This document shows positions 46,901 through 59,685 of a stretch of DNA of 64,000 nucleotides, one piece after another. The notes under the pieces are model-generated. The model saw only the letters and a program-made list of their open reading frames with translations, was not told where the DNA came from and ran no database searches. Position 1 is the first letter of the stretch, and the number at the start of each line of letters is the position of its first letter. The stretch comes from Pleodorina starrii (lineage: Eukaryota; Chlorophyta; Chlorophyceae; Chlamydomonadales; Volvocaceae): NCBI GenBank assembly GCA_030267565.1, contig BRXU01000008.1, forward strand, positions 3,354,001 through 3,418,000. The letters are read 5' to 3'. A program made the position numbers and the translations under genes.

Positions 46901-49900
46901 CCGCCCGCAGCAGCCGCAGTCGCAGCAGCAGCCGTATCCTGATTAGCCACCTGATGAGCTGCAGCTGCTGCAGTGCCAGCAGCCGCATTGCGCACAGCTG
47001 CTCCGTTCCGCGGTGTCTGCAGCCGCACCTGTTGTTGCTGCTGCTGTTGTCGCTGCTGTGACTGCTGCACCTGCTGGGCTGGCTGTGGCGCACACTGCTG
47101 CACCTGCTGCGAAATGTGATGTGGTAGCTGCAACTGTGAGCTCAGCAGCAGCGGCTGCGGCTGCGGTGCCTGCAGTGGTGGTTGTGACTGCTGCAGCTGC
47201 GGCTGAGGCTGCGGTGCCTGCAGTGGTGGTTGTGACTGCTGCAGCAGTGGCTGAGGCTGCGGAGCCTGCAGTGGTGGTTGTGACCGCAGCAGCTGCAGCT
47301 GAGGCTGCGGTGCCTGCAGTGGTGCTTGTGACTGCTGCAGCTGCGGCTGAGGCTGCGGTGCCTGCAGTGGTGGTTGTGACCGCAGCAGCTGCGGCTGAGG
47401 CTGCGGTGCCTGCAGTGGTGGTTGTGACTGCTGCAGCAGCGGCTGAGGCTGCGGTGCCTGCAGTGGTGGTTGTGACCGCTGCAGCAGTGGCTGAGGCTGC
47501 GGTGCCTGCAGTGGTGGTTGTGACCGCTGCAGCTGCGGCTGAGGCTGCGGTGCCTGCAGTGGTGGTTGTGACCGCTGCAGCTGCGGCTGCGGCTGCGGTG
47601 CCTGCAGTGGTGGTTGTGACCGCTGCAGCAGCGGCTGCGGCTGCGGTGCCTGCAGTGGTGGTTGTGACCGCTGCAGCTGCGGCTGAGGCTGCGGTGCCTG
47701 CAGTGGTGGTTGTGACTGCTGCAGCTGCGGCTGAGGCTGCGGTGCCTGCAGTGGTGGTTGTGACTGCTGCAGCAGTGGCTGAGGCTGCGGTGCCTGCAGT
47801 GGTGGTTGTGACCGCTGCAGCTGCGGCTGAGGCTGCGGTGCCTGCAGTGGTGGTTGTGACTGCTGCAGCAGTGCCTGAGGCTGCGGTGCCTGCAGTGGTG
47901 GTTGTGACCGCTGCAGCTGCGGCTGAGGCTGCGGTGCCTGCAGTGGTGGTTGTGACTGCTGCAGCAGTGGCTGAGGCTGTGGAGCCTGCAGCGGTGGTTG
48001 TGACCGCTGCAGCAGCGGCTGCGGCTGCGGTGCCTGCAGTGGTGGTTGTGACCGCTGCAGCAGTGGCTGAGGCTGCGGTGCCTGCAGTGGTGGTTGTGAC
48101 CGCTGCAGCTGCGGCTGCGGCTGCGGTGCCTGCAGTGGTGGTTGTGACCGCTGCAGCTGCGGCTGCGGCTGCGGTGCCTGCAGTGGTGGTTGTGACCGCT
48201 GCAGCAGCGGCTGCGGCTGCGGTGCCTGCAGTGGTGGTTGTGACCGCTGCAGCTGCGGCTGAGGCTGCGGTGCCTGCAGTGGTGGTTGTGACTGCTGCAG
48301 CTGCGGCTGAGGCTGCGGTGCCTGCAGTGGTGGTTGTGACTGCTGCAGCAGTGGCTGAGGCTGCGGTGCCTGCAGTGGTGGTTGTGACCGCTGCAGCTGC
48401 GGCTGAGGCTGCGGTGCCTGCAGTGGTGGTTGTGACCGCTGCAGCTGCGGCTGAGGCTGCGGTGCCTGCAGTGGTGGTTGTGACTGCTGCAGCAGTGGCT
48501 GAGGCTGCGGTGCCTGCAGTGGTGGTTGTGACCGCTGCAGCTGCGGCTGAGGCTGCGGTGCCTGCAGTGGTGGTTGTGACTGCTGCAGCAGTGGCTGAGG
48601 CTGCGGTGCCTGCAGTGGTGGTTGTGACCGCTACAGCTGCGGCTGAGGCTGCGGTGCCTGCAGTGGTGGTTGTGACTGCTGCAGCAGTGGCTGAGGCTGT
48701 GGAGCCTGCAGTGGTGGTTGTGACCGCTGCAGCAGCGGCTGCGGCTGCGGTGCCTGCAGTGGTGGTTGTGACTGCTGCAGCAGTGGCTGAGGCTGCGGTG
48801 CCTGCAGTGGTGGTTGTGACCGCTGCAGCTGCGGCTGAGGCTGCGGTGCCTGCAGTGGTGGTTGTGACTGCTGCAGCAGTGGCTGAGGCTGTGGAGCCTG
48901 CAGCGGTGGTTGTGACCGCTGCAGCAGCGGCTGCGGCTGCGGTGCCTGCAGTGGTGGTTGTGACCGCTGCAGCAGTGGCTGAGGCTGCGGTGCCTGCAGT
49001 GGTGGTTGTGACCGCTGCAGCTGCGGCTGCGGCTGCGGTGCCTGCAGTGGTGGTTGTGACCGCTGCAGCTGCGGCTGCGGCTGCGGTGCCTGCAGTGGTG
49101 GTTGTGACCGCTGCAGCAGCGGCTGCGGCTGCGGTGCCTGCAGTGGTGGTTGTGACCGCTGCAGCTGCGGCTGAGGCTGCGGTGCCTGCAGTGGTGGTTG
49201 TGACTGCTGCAGCTGCGGCTGAGGCTGCGGTGCCTGCAGTGGTGGTTGTGACTGCTGCAGCAGTGGCTGAGGCTGCGGTGCCTGCAGTGGTGGTTGTGAC
49301 CGCTGCAGCTGCGGCTGAGGCTGCGGTGCCTGCAGTGGTGGTTGTGACCGCTGCAGCTGCGGCTGAGGCTGCGGTGCCTGCAGTGGTGGTTGTGACTGCT
49401 GCAGCAGTGGCTGAGGCTGCGGTGCCTGCAGTGGTGGTTGTGACCGCTGCAGCTGCGGCTGAGGCTGCGGTGCCTGCAGTGGTGGTTGTGACTGCTGCAG
49501 CAGTGGCTGAGGCTGCGGTGCCTGCAGTGGTGGTTGTGACCGCTGCAGCTGCGGCTGAGGCTGCGGTGCCTGCAGTGGTGGTTGTGACTGCTGCAGCAGT
49601 GGCTGAGGCTGTGGAGCCTGCAGTGGTGGTTGTGACCGCTGCAGCAGCGGCTGCGGCTGCGGTGCCTGCAGTGGTGGTTGTGACTGCTGCAGCAGTGGCT
49701 GAGGCTGCGGTGCCTGCAGTGGTGGTTGTGACCGCTGCAGCTGCGGTTGTGGCTGCTGTTTCTGGGACTGCTGCCGTAGCTGCTGGGCCTGCTGTGGTTG
49801 TGAGTGGAGTGGCAACAGGTCCACCTGCAGATGTGATGGCCACTGCTGCTGCTGCTGCGGAGGCTGTGACGTGGGCAGCGGCAGCGGCAGGGGCAGCAGG

Positions 49901-50605
49901 GGCAGCGGTGGTGGTGGCAACATCTCCGCCCCTGATGGGCCTGACTGATTGACCGGCTGCTGCTGCTGCTGCTGTTCCCCCTCATCAGCACTGTCATCAG
50001 CGAGATCAATGACTTCCCGCTGCCCGCCGCCGGCCGCCACTCCACACGCCGCATCCAGGGCCACCGGCCGCAAGCCACCATCAGCCCCTGCCGGTGCCCT
50101 TGCTGCACAAGCCGCACCCAGGGCCACAACCGTCACAGCTGGCACTGAGCCACCCGGATGTTGCTGCTGCTGCTGCTGGCTCTGCGGCTGTACTGGGGCT
50201 GATGTTGCGGGTACTGCAGCTGCTCCCACCACTGCTGCTGCTGCTGTCATTGCTGCTGCTGCCGCGGCTCCAGTGCCTCCAGCGGCCCACTGGTGGACTC
50301 CAGGCGGCTCCTCCCTCACCGGCGGCTCCCGCTTCACGCCGAGCACTGCTGCCTGCTGGCCTGCTGGCAAGTCGTTCATCAGCGAACCAGCAGGCGCAGC
50401 GTCGGCTTGCCCACCTGCAGCTGTGTGCACCTGATCCGCTTGGGTTGCAGCGGCAGTGCTGGCACCAGCAGCAGCAGCAGCGGCTGCACCAGTGCTGGCA
50501 GGCGGCGGTGGCGGCACCCTCCGGATCCGGATCTCGGCCCGCAGGGACTCCAGCAGCCGCATCCAATATGTTTCTGGGGGCGGTGGCTGATCCTGCGTTT
50601 GTTGT

Positions 50606-50647
<42 letters not shown>

Positions 50648-52038
50648 CGCTGCCGTGCCGGTTGCCGTCGCCGCTGTCCCTGCTGCTGCTGCTGCTGCTG
50701 CTGCTGCGGTGGCGGCTGTCCAGCGGCTGAGTCCCCAGCCGCTGCACCCCCTCCAGCACCAGCAGCAGCGGTGGCCGTGGTGGCCCCTGCCTCGGCTGTG
50801 TGAGCTCCTCCATCGGGGCCATTCTCTGCAGCCTTTTCCAGGCGGAAATGAATGACCAGCCGCTGCTCCTCCTGCCCCTCCTCCCCCTCCCCCTCCTGCT
50901 GCTGCTGCTGGTCCCCTTGCTGCTGCTGCGTTCCAGTCGACCCCTCCACCGCAACTGGCCGCACCACCCACAGCCGCACGAAGTCACCCGGTACAGCACC
51001 CTGCCGCTCCAGCCATGAGCCCAGCTTGTAAACCTGCCACATGGGAGCCCGATTGCTGTCCTCCTCGTTTTTCTTAGCCTCCCTGCTGACCAACACGGCG
51101 CCCTGCAGGTCGGCGTCCTCTTTGGCTGCTGCTGCTGCCACTGCCCGCGGGCCCAGCTGCACCTTGAAGCGCCTCTTCGGCTGTCTAGCAATAGCGGGCC
51201 CCAGCAGCCCCTCCACCTGGAAGACAGGTACCTGGGTGTGTCCTTCAGACCCAATATCGCTTGCATTCAGGCGCACCCTGCAGCAGTACCTCCCTGCCGC
51301 AGCACCATTTGCCGCAATGATGACCTTGCGGCCACTGGGCAAGACAGCGACACGCAGCTTGTCGCCAGACTTGAGGTCCAGGTCGTTTCTCAGCTGTGTG
51401 TTGCCGGCCCCCAGGTAGAAGCCGCGTCTGTCCCTCCGTAATTTAAGGTCATATCTCTGTTCTTTGCCACCGACCATACAGAAGAGTTGCACTGGGGCGC
51501 TCTCAACCTTCTTATCGCTGATTTTCTTGACCTCAGTCGGGAACATGCGCTGGAGTGCCAGTGAGCCGCTGATCTTGCTGCTGCTACACGGCAGCAGGAA
51601 CAGCTCGGGGAACGAGGCGGGGTCATCCGACCCAATGCCACCACCGGCAGCACCCCCATGCCCCAAGCCGCTGCCACTATTGCCGTTGTCGCTGCCACTG
51701 CCGCCGGGCTGGTCGGAGGCGCCGGCGCCGGCAGCATCAGTGAGCCCACCACCAGCACCCACTCCGCCGCTGTCGCCTTGCGCCGTCCACCGCTGACTGC
51801 CCCTGCCGCTGCCACCGCCAGCGTTACCGGCATCACTGCGCTCGGCGGGGGAGGCGGCTGCGTTGGCAGTAAATCGACGTCTGAGTCGGCGCTGATCTGC
51901 GTCTGCATCTGCTTCTCCTCCGGGCGGCTCCCCCTCCGCGTCCAGGAGCTGCGGGCGCTCCCCTTCCGAACCGCCGCTGCTGGTCCCGTCATCACCTCGG
52001 CGCCGCTTCAAGTCCGGCACTGGTTTCTTCGCTTCCAT
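43982..52038 (-). pseudogene. chimeric B3-BTB gene C4, degraded
   Basis: The frame starts at ATG 52038 (MEAKKPVPDLKRRRG), runs through both B3-like modules and the long linker with REVIDLADDSADEGE and GVKREP, and enters a 16-residue repeat array. It is cut by TAG at 48631-48633 (a CAG codon in sister repeats) and by TGA at 46723-46725 (CGA in the relatives), yet the same frame stays open through the BTB domain to the donor near 46287. Exons 45858-45739, 45177-45064 and 44644-44514 are preserved. The next exon is cut at about 43982 by a deletion fused to spacer sequence, so the C terminus is gone. A shortened protein from 52038 to 48631 (~1135 residues, B3-like, no BTB) could still be made. 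Confidence 0.7.
47150..49745. repeat. 48-bp minisatellite encoding a 16-residue repeat, ~54 copies
   Basis: The unit contains CCTGCAGTGGTGGTTGTGAC and repeats every 48 bp without length change. In the gene frame (minus) it encodes SQPPLQAPQPQPLLQQ and variants. A rare variant, GGAGCCTGCAGCGGTGG, recurs 912 bp apart (47989 and 48901), exactly 19 units, and the order of variants between is the same, so a 19-unit block has itself been duplicated. Because 48 is a multiple of 3, other frames are also open for ~3 kb. Confidence 0.95.
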
Positions 52039-55000
52039 CTGTTGTGGACTTTGCTTGCTGAAACGGCCAATCAACGAGGCCGCGCGAGGCGAAAGCCGCG
52101 AGCCGCAGCTCGCTCAGCCCTCCGAAATTGCCTGTGCGTGCGTGCAACGTTGCCGGCCCGAAGTTTTGTTTGGTGGCAACCGTTCTTAAGGCTAAAGCAG
52201 CATGACGCTGCGGCTGTTTCGTGAAATCTGCAGCGCTCGTCTACTTGGGCTGCGAACGGGCTGTGAACGTCTGAACGTCTGAACACGTATCCGGAGCCTC
52301 GAAGTCGTCTTAGACAGCGGCAAGCAGTTTCCTCAAAGACGTTATGAGTTTATTGTAATCAATCTTGTCCCAACGAGGCCAAGAGGGCGTCCGGACGCAA
52401 TTTGGGATCCGTACGACAACATTTTGGACATTGGCCTGCGCGATGCATGATCAACCAAACCACGCACGGATGGCTTCGTGTTGAGACGTTTCACCAATAG
52501 CATCTCCACGTGACTGGGTCCGAGCGAGGTGAGGAGAGCCTCAGGGGGCGTGCGGCCAGAGTGTGCGGCTTTGGCCGTGATCATTATGAGATTTAAAGCT
52601 TACATTTTACGCATTCACACTTTCTGTGCCGCAGCTCTGTGCCGCCAGAGAGTGGTGCGGCATTACGTACGGTACTCTGCCTTTGTAAAACTGCCCTGTT
52701 GTAAAACGTTCTCTCAAATATTTGTGTTTCTGTAGGAACAGGGTATGTGCAATGGCTGCGCTTCTGTGCGTGAGTCCTAACCGATGCGCACACCAGCCAC
52801 TATTAATACCAGCGACTATAACAGCGTGAACCTCCGTCCTTCTTTGTGTCCCGCGCTTCTTGACCGCTTAATCGCCCACTCGCTCGGCTGGTCGTCAAGT
52901 GCATGGTGTGGTTTTGGGTGCGTGTTGGTGCAGTCATCTCCATTGTAGGGTTCTGCTGCCTCAAGTTACGAGAGGTGCGGGGTGCCCTCTTAGGAGGAGC
53001 TGGTACGTACCCCCTAACCTCCCCCAGGCTGCTGCCAGCAACCACATCCCGCATGTTCTGCACTTCCAATCTACTTCCTCCACTTCCTGAGACGGACGGA
53101 CTCCCCGACGGTGTGCGTTGCGGCCAACACGACTGCACTGCGCCGTTCGTCTTCTTGACGAATGCAACCGCCAGTGCATGTCCAGTAGCTAGCCCGCTAG
53201 CTGCTGGCTGGCCCCCTTCCTTTCGCGGATGAATCGGGAGCCGATTGCAGAAACGACGATACCACCAGCGAATCCCCGGATCGATCGGCGAATCCCCGGC
53301 CCCTTCCCCCCTTTACATACGTGCCGTGCAAAGGACAGGGAGTTAAGGAACGCACGCCGAGCCGCCTCACTCCTGCTCGACATTACGCACGTTTCTTGAT
53401 TTGCTTGCTTGTGCATTGAGTACGTATTTCGGGGTGTTTCTTTCCGTTTCAGTCTTCACACGCACAGAACCCCCTCCGGGCATTCACCGCTGGCGCCCAC
53501 CGATGGACGCGCAATCAAAGAGAGAGCACCAGCAGCAGTAACTACGAGCAAATTGCAGACGCAGTGACCGGCCTTAATAAGGCGGAGGGCCATTCACGAC
53601 TCAGCAGCAAATACCGTCTCCAAGTTTTGTCGGTGTTGCGCAATGAATTTGGGCAAATGTCGTAAACAATCCAAGACCATCAATGACAAACGGGCATGAA
53701 TATCGTCAAAATGTTGTAAAATTGTAACGTAGGTAGCGCCTTTCCAACCAACCGACCAGCTTCTGGCGCCACCCGGCTCACCCCGGCAGCAGTTCGCAAA
53801 AGACAGTGAAGCACAGTATGGTGCCGTACTAGCTATCACTACTACATACCACAGCATGGCGCTAACCAGCAGCAGCGACGACTCAGGCCGCCCCCTCATT
53901 TCGCAAAGCCCGCCGCAATCATGAGTAACACAGTCGAGGGCGGCCCCTACAGCGGAAACGGGGAGACCGAAAGCGGCAATCAAATAGCACTCGAAAGAAA
54001 CAAAAGCCGCCGCTGTGTTTTTCTCTTTACGAGTGCAGCGACAAGACCGACCGTTCGCTTCATCGCCGCCATCGCCGTTCTTCCGAGCCGACCAATCAGG
54101 CAATGCGCACTGCCGACCCCATATGCTTCTTCCCCCACGCACAGCCACCACCACCGCGCAAAAGAACCATGCATGCTCGTTCGCACAACCGGTCTTAGCC
54201 TTGATGTCTTCCCCCACCCCCCAGCGTTTCGTGTGTCGCGGCCGAAAAAAAGGCTAGCAAAAAAACAACATCCAGAGCCCCTTCCCTCCCTCCCTCCCTC
54301 CCTCCAGCTGCTGCAGCCCTTCCCCGGCACCGAGGAGCGCAATGGTACGCCGGCAGGGCAGCTCCCTCTCACCAGTCACCACCGCTGCTTGCCTGCCGCC
54401 TCCGCAATCGTTCCGTTGGATGGTGCATAACGTAACGCACATCAGCCACCCTATATCGGCGCTGGCTGCGTGTTATACCCGCTCCGGTATAGACTTAGGG
54501 CACAAATCAACCTCTTGAGATGTTGATGCATGGTCAGAAGATCAAACCGCAAACCACAACGAACCCACTAGCTTCCAACCTTTGCAGGACACAACCCCAC
54601 AGCCACAATCAACCAACAGCTTCATTCTTGGATGATTAGGAAAAGATTTTCTATCGCGGTTCCAGCAGGTCCCAATACTGCGGGGAGCGCGTGTCACCCG
54701 TCCCGTCCACGGACCACCCTCCCAGCAGCCCCCGCCGTCATCGTCGCATGGCGGCCTTCGATAGCCAGCCAGCCAGCCAGTCAGTCGTCAAGCAGCACGA
54801 TGCCACCGGGGTGCCTCGCCAGCCTCGCCAGCCAGCCCGGGTCGCACTGCGGCACTCAAGAGGTAGGAATGGGCACTACTGCACCTACCGGCCGTGAAAG
54901 CGGCCCCTGCTGCTGCGCTGTCCATGCATCCACATTGCCGTACATCCGGCGCTGCTGGTGACACGCCTTCGTGATGTGGTGGTGGTGGTGGTGCGTGGCG

Positions 55001-56428
55001 GTGGTGGTGGTAAGGATGATGGGTCAGGTCAGATCAGATCAGATAAAGATCAGGTCAGGTCAGATCAGACCAATCCAGATCAAATCAGGTTCGCAAGGTC
55101 GCTCTGAAAGGGAAGGGAGTGCACCCTCCCCCCGCTCTTCGCGCTGTGCCTGATGCCGGACGCGTGTATACGACACAGACCGCCGTACACCTTCAGCCCT
55201 GACGACCCGCCGCAGGTAACGGCAGGCGCACCGACTCCGGACCCCTCTGGGCCCCCACCCGCCACAAACACAAACACACATCCCACCAAGTGCAGTACTG
55301 CAGTACAACATCCACGCTGCAGCAGGCATCCCACGACGGCATCCTACGACGACACTGCCCACCGCAATTCCCCACCACCTGCAGACTCATCGAAAAACGT
55401 AAACCGACCATCGCTACCAACCAACCGCAAACTAATAAACATGAACCCAAGACGATTCATTCGCCGACCGACGGATGGCATCTATCCGACAAAGCGGGAA
55501 AACGTCAAACAAACTAAAAGGAAAGAAAACATTCACTGCCTCGGGCAAAAGATACTGGAGGCGTGGAGGACAATCCTGGCTGCGGCGGCTGGACGCATCC
55601 AGGCGTGGCAAACCCCAGGCAGGTGGGGAAGGGGAGGGGGGAAGGGCCGCTGCCGCCGCTGCCGCCGGAGTACCATTTGCGCCGCTGCTGACCCATGGGT
55701 CAGTGAGTCCTCGAACGCCACATCAGCGCCTCGCCCATCGCTTGCTTCCGCGAGGATTGGAAAACGTTCGCGGTGCTTGTCCACGAGCGGTGCCCGTGCA
55801 TGCCCGTGGACAGTTGGGCATAACCGATTAGCCCAACCACAATGACTATTACAACAACAACAACGACAACCAACTATATGTGAAATCTTCAGCACTTTCA
55901 TCCCAGCAGCCCCCCGCGAGCACAGTCCGACGCCGCGAGCAACCCCGCGCCGTTATTACCTGTGCTTGTTGCCCTAGATGGGTAATGAGACACTCCCACC
56001 ACCAGCACCTGCACCACCACCACCACCCCCATCAGCATCCAACCGCACAGCAGGAGGCTGCGCCACTAACACACGCGGAATGACTTTCCTAGGGGGGTTT
56101 CCGCAGCAAAGCGTTTCCTCGGCCTGTTCTGTTTTGCAAAATGAATTTGATGGATGCAGGGAGCGGCGACAGCCACAAGGACTCGCCGCCAGAGGAGCCC
56201 CCGTGTGTTGTGGGCCAGGGAGGGAGGAGGGGCAGGGGCGGCCAGGGGAGGGGAACGCCAGGCACAAAACCCAGCAATGGCGCACCCGTGCCTCCCGCCC
56301 GCCGCCGGCGCCATCCATGCCCCTGCTCTCGTGTGCAGCTGTCCACGACCCCCAGACTCCAAAATTCAAAAATTCAAAACTCCAGATCCAGATCCATATA
56401 TATGTATATGAACCCATCCAGACCCACC
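52039..56428. other. U4 spacer and 3' flank of NHL-BTB gene
   Basis: Holds the diverged 5' flank of C4 (52060-52440), a segment near 52870-53000 shared only with U1 (26150-26240), then the common spacer and the ~450-bp segment shared with U2. A (GATCA)n-like tract lies at 55025-55090. No gene is called. Confidence 0.6.
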
Positions 56429-59400
56429 CTAAAACACTCCACGCACACCTTCGTGGCCCCCCCAAAAAACAGCGCCAACGACCAAACACACGGCAATCCA
56501 CACAGCAAAAACATCGGGCCGCCCACCCTCATCCTCAACCTCCGAAGCCGCCTGTCGCCGAGCGAGTTCACGGAGCGACACGCCACCCCCATCCTGCCCA
56601 TACCTGGCGCTGCTCCTCCCCCTCCCCGTCCGCCTCCTCCTCCTCCTCCCGCCCAAACAGCATTGCAGAGCACCAGCCAGCCGCGACCGCCAGGCGCCGC
56701 CGCGCCTCCCGCTGCCACCCCGGCCGCCGCCGCTCCCGCCGCCACTCCCGCTCCCGGGCCTCCCGCCGATGTACGGCATCCGCGGAGGCGCGAGCGGGGG
56801 TGCCCGCTGGGGCACGGTTGCCCGCAAGGATGGGGGCCGAGGTGGTGGTGATGGCGGCGACGGTGGCGGCGACGTAATCCCGATGTGCGCCAGAGGGGCT
56901 GCGAAGGCGGGGGCGGGGGTGGGGGCCGGGGGCGGGGGCCGGGGTCGGGGGCCGGGGTCGGGGGCCGGGGGCGGGGAGGGTTAGGGCTTAGGCAGGGATT
57001 TGGGTTAATGCTTGAGGAAGCGGGGCAGGGGGGACGTGTGGTGTGGAGATCGGACATTGGCGGCAGGGGGGAGGCAGGGGGTGACGTAGCGCGGATCGGG
57101 GACTTCAGCGGGCCGAGTGATGGGGCGGAGGAAGGAGGAGGAAGAGGAGGATGAGGGCTAGGAATGGAGGAGGACGAGGGCGCCAGGCAGAGGGGGAGGC
57201 AGGGGGAGGAGGGGGAGGCAGAGGGGGAGGAGGGGGTTGGGGGCCTCTACTTCTCGGAGACGGTACTCGCCTATGGCCTACCGCCTGCGGTCGGCCTGCC
57301 GTACGGTGGCGCAGTGCAGGTCGTACATGAGGCTCGGTGCAGCCACAAACAGCTGCTTTACGCTGTCCTCGGCGGCCGCCAGGACCTCCGCCTGGTGCCT
57401 CAGATACCAGTCCTGAGAGGGCGGCAGGGGAGGGGGGGGTGGGGGGGGGTTGAGGGGGAAGTGAGACAGTTCGAACTGAGAAACACAGCCTGAAGGGGGT
57501 GTGGCGCCGGTCAAACACGCATCACAAGGCTTCTTCTTCTTCTTCTGTCTGTCTGCATTTCAAACAGATGACGCACCGCATCAGAGCGGCATCAGAGCGG
57601 CATCAGAGCGGCAGTGCGCTGAGAGCTCGAGAGCAACACCAGCGAGCACTGCCAACGGCACATCAAAGCACCAACCACCCCAAACCCCGTTCCACCCAAC
57701 CCCCCAGCTCCCTCCTCCACCTACATCCCCCCCCCCCCGCCCCCCTCCCACCTTGAGCCCCCCCAGCAGCTCCTGGAAGCCCTGTTGGTGCGCCCACAGC
57801 ATGTCAGCCACCACCCCGGCGGGCTGGGCAGCAGCGAGCAGGCGCCGGTGAACGTGGTGGACCACCTGGACAGGGGAGGGAGGAGGGGAGGGGAGGGGTG
57901 AAGCATGGGGGTCCAAAGCGGCATGAGCTGACAAAGCGCTGATAAAGCGCTGATGAAGCGCTGATAAACGTAGCGGTACACGAATCAATGGGACTTGCAA
58001 GAAGAGCGAGGGTGACGGGTGACGGAGAGGGGCGTGTTAGAGTGGAATGGGGAATGCAGGTTTGGGGGGTGAGAAGACGGGGCGAGGGCGGCTGGAGAGG
58101 CCAAGAAAAGGATAGAGAGGGATGTGGGAATGTGTACCTTGGGTAGCAGCAGTCTGTCTGCCAGCTCCGCCACCGCCCTCATCAGGTGCGGCGGGAAGGC
58201 CATGTCCCCCGTGTACATGTAGCGGAGAAGCAGCTCGAAGGCGTCAGGATCGGCGTCCTGGAAGGGGTGGAGGGCGGGAAGGGGGTGGAGAGGGGTGGGA
58301 AGCGGGTGGAGGGGTGTGGACGGTGGAGGGGTGCCGGGTGGAGAAAGGCGGAAGACCGCAGGGGGGGAGGGGCGACGGCGGGCGCACCTTCCGCACACAT
58401 TGGGCGCCGCACTGGGCCCAACTGTGGACACACCCATGTTGGTAATCCCCCCAATAGTGATCCCTCACTCCCGCACACCGCCCGATCTGAGCACAGCCCC
58501 CCTACCCTCCCGCTCCCACCACACCCCCTCCCCCTCCCCCTACCCACCCCCACCCACCCCCTACCTGCAGCACCACCTGCCGTGCGCCACTGTCCGCAAA
58601 GCCCCCCGCGAACAGCCGCCGGAAGTAAAGGCACCTGGCCGACAAGATCAGCCGGTGGCACCGAAACCGCCGACCACCCACCGCCACCTCCACGTCATCG
58701 TAGCCCAGCTCATCCGGACACGTCAGCAGTGAGGCCAGGTCGCCCAGCAGCCCCACCACCCCCTCCTGGTGCAACTGCCAGGGGGGCCGGGGGTACGGCG
58801 CCAGACCGGAGCCGGTTCCGGAGCCGGTTCCGGAGCTGCAGCGCAGGCCGAGCTGCAGCAGCAGCAGGCGGCGGTCGTGGTACTGGCAGAGAGCCAACCA
58901 GCCGTTGGGCAGAATGGCCGGATAGCAGCCTGAGGGAGGGAGGGAGGGAGGGGTGGAGACGGAGGAGGGAGGAGGGTAAGGGAGGGAGGGAGGGAGGGTT
59001 GTCGGGGTGCGGGAGGGTAAAGGTGAATGCGGCCTTTGTCTTCTCGCCCACGCACACGCGCACCCACACATACCTACGCGCACCCCACCCACCCACCCAC
59101 CCACAACCCTAGCCACCCACCCAACCCCCCCCTCCGCTCCCCCCACTCACCCACTGCACCCCAGGACGTGTCGCTCTTGCCCAGGCAGATCACCGACTCG
59201 GGCCCTCCGTCCGCCTCCAACCGAAACATCTGGTGCCGGTCCGCAATCAGCAACCCCCCGTCACCATCCGCCACCAAACCACTGATGTAGGAGAAGCGGC
59301 GAAAGCCGTCCACGCCGCCGCTGCTGCCGGCGGCAGAGGCGGCTACGCCACCGTAGGACCTCGTCCCCAGCGCTGCCGCGGTGGCGGCGTGCACCACGCC

Positions 59401-59654
59401 GCCGCCGCCGCCGCCGCCAGCGGGTCCGGAGGTGGCGGAGGCCGCGCCCGCGCCCCCGCCCGGCGCTGCCTCCCAGCCCGCTATCCGTACCGGCACGCGG
59501 CCGTCGTCCGGCATGTGGTAAACCGCCGAGATGGTGGCGGCGTACAGCCGGCGGTTGAGGATGTCGTACGCCACGTCGACGAAGCTGCCGGGGCCGCCGT
59601 ACCTGTGCGGGTTTCGGTTGGGGTTGGGGTTGGGGGGTTCTCCACGTATAGGCC

Positions 59655-59685
<31 letters not shown>

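Larger units (their letters stand above)
46484..58772. repeat. tandem duplication unit U4
   Basis: About 12.3 kb, enlarged by the 48-bp minisatellite and by retaining the long linker. It is the most diverged unit; its 3' BTB half is the intact NHL-BTB gene up to the GGTGC at 58768-58772. Confidence 0.75.

Noticed and set aside
47013..49952. Frames of 950-1000 codons on both strands encoding Ala/Val, Thr/Ala and Cys/His/Ser repeats
   Set aside because: They are other-frame readings of the 48-bp minisatellite; only the Pro/Gln frame continues into the B3 and BTB regions.
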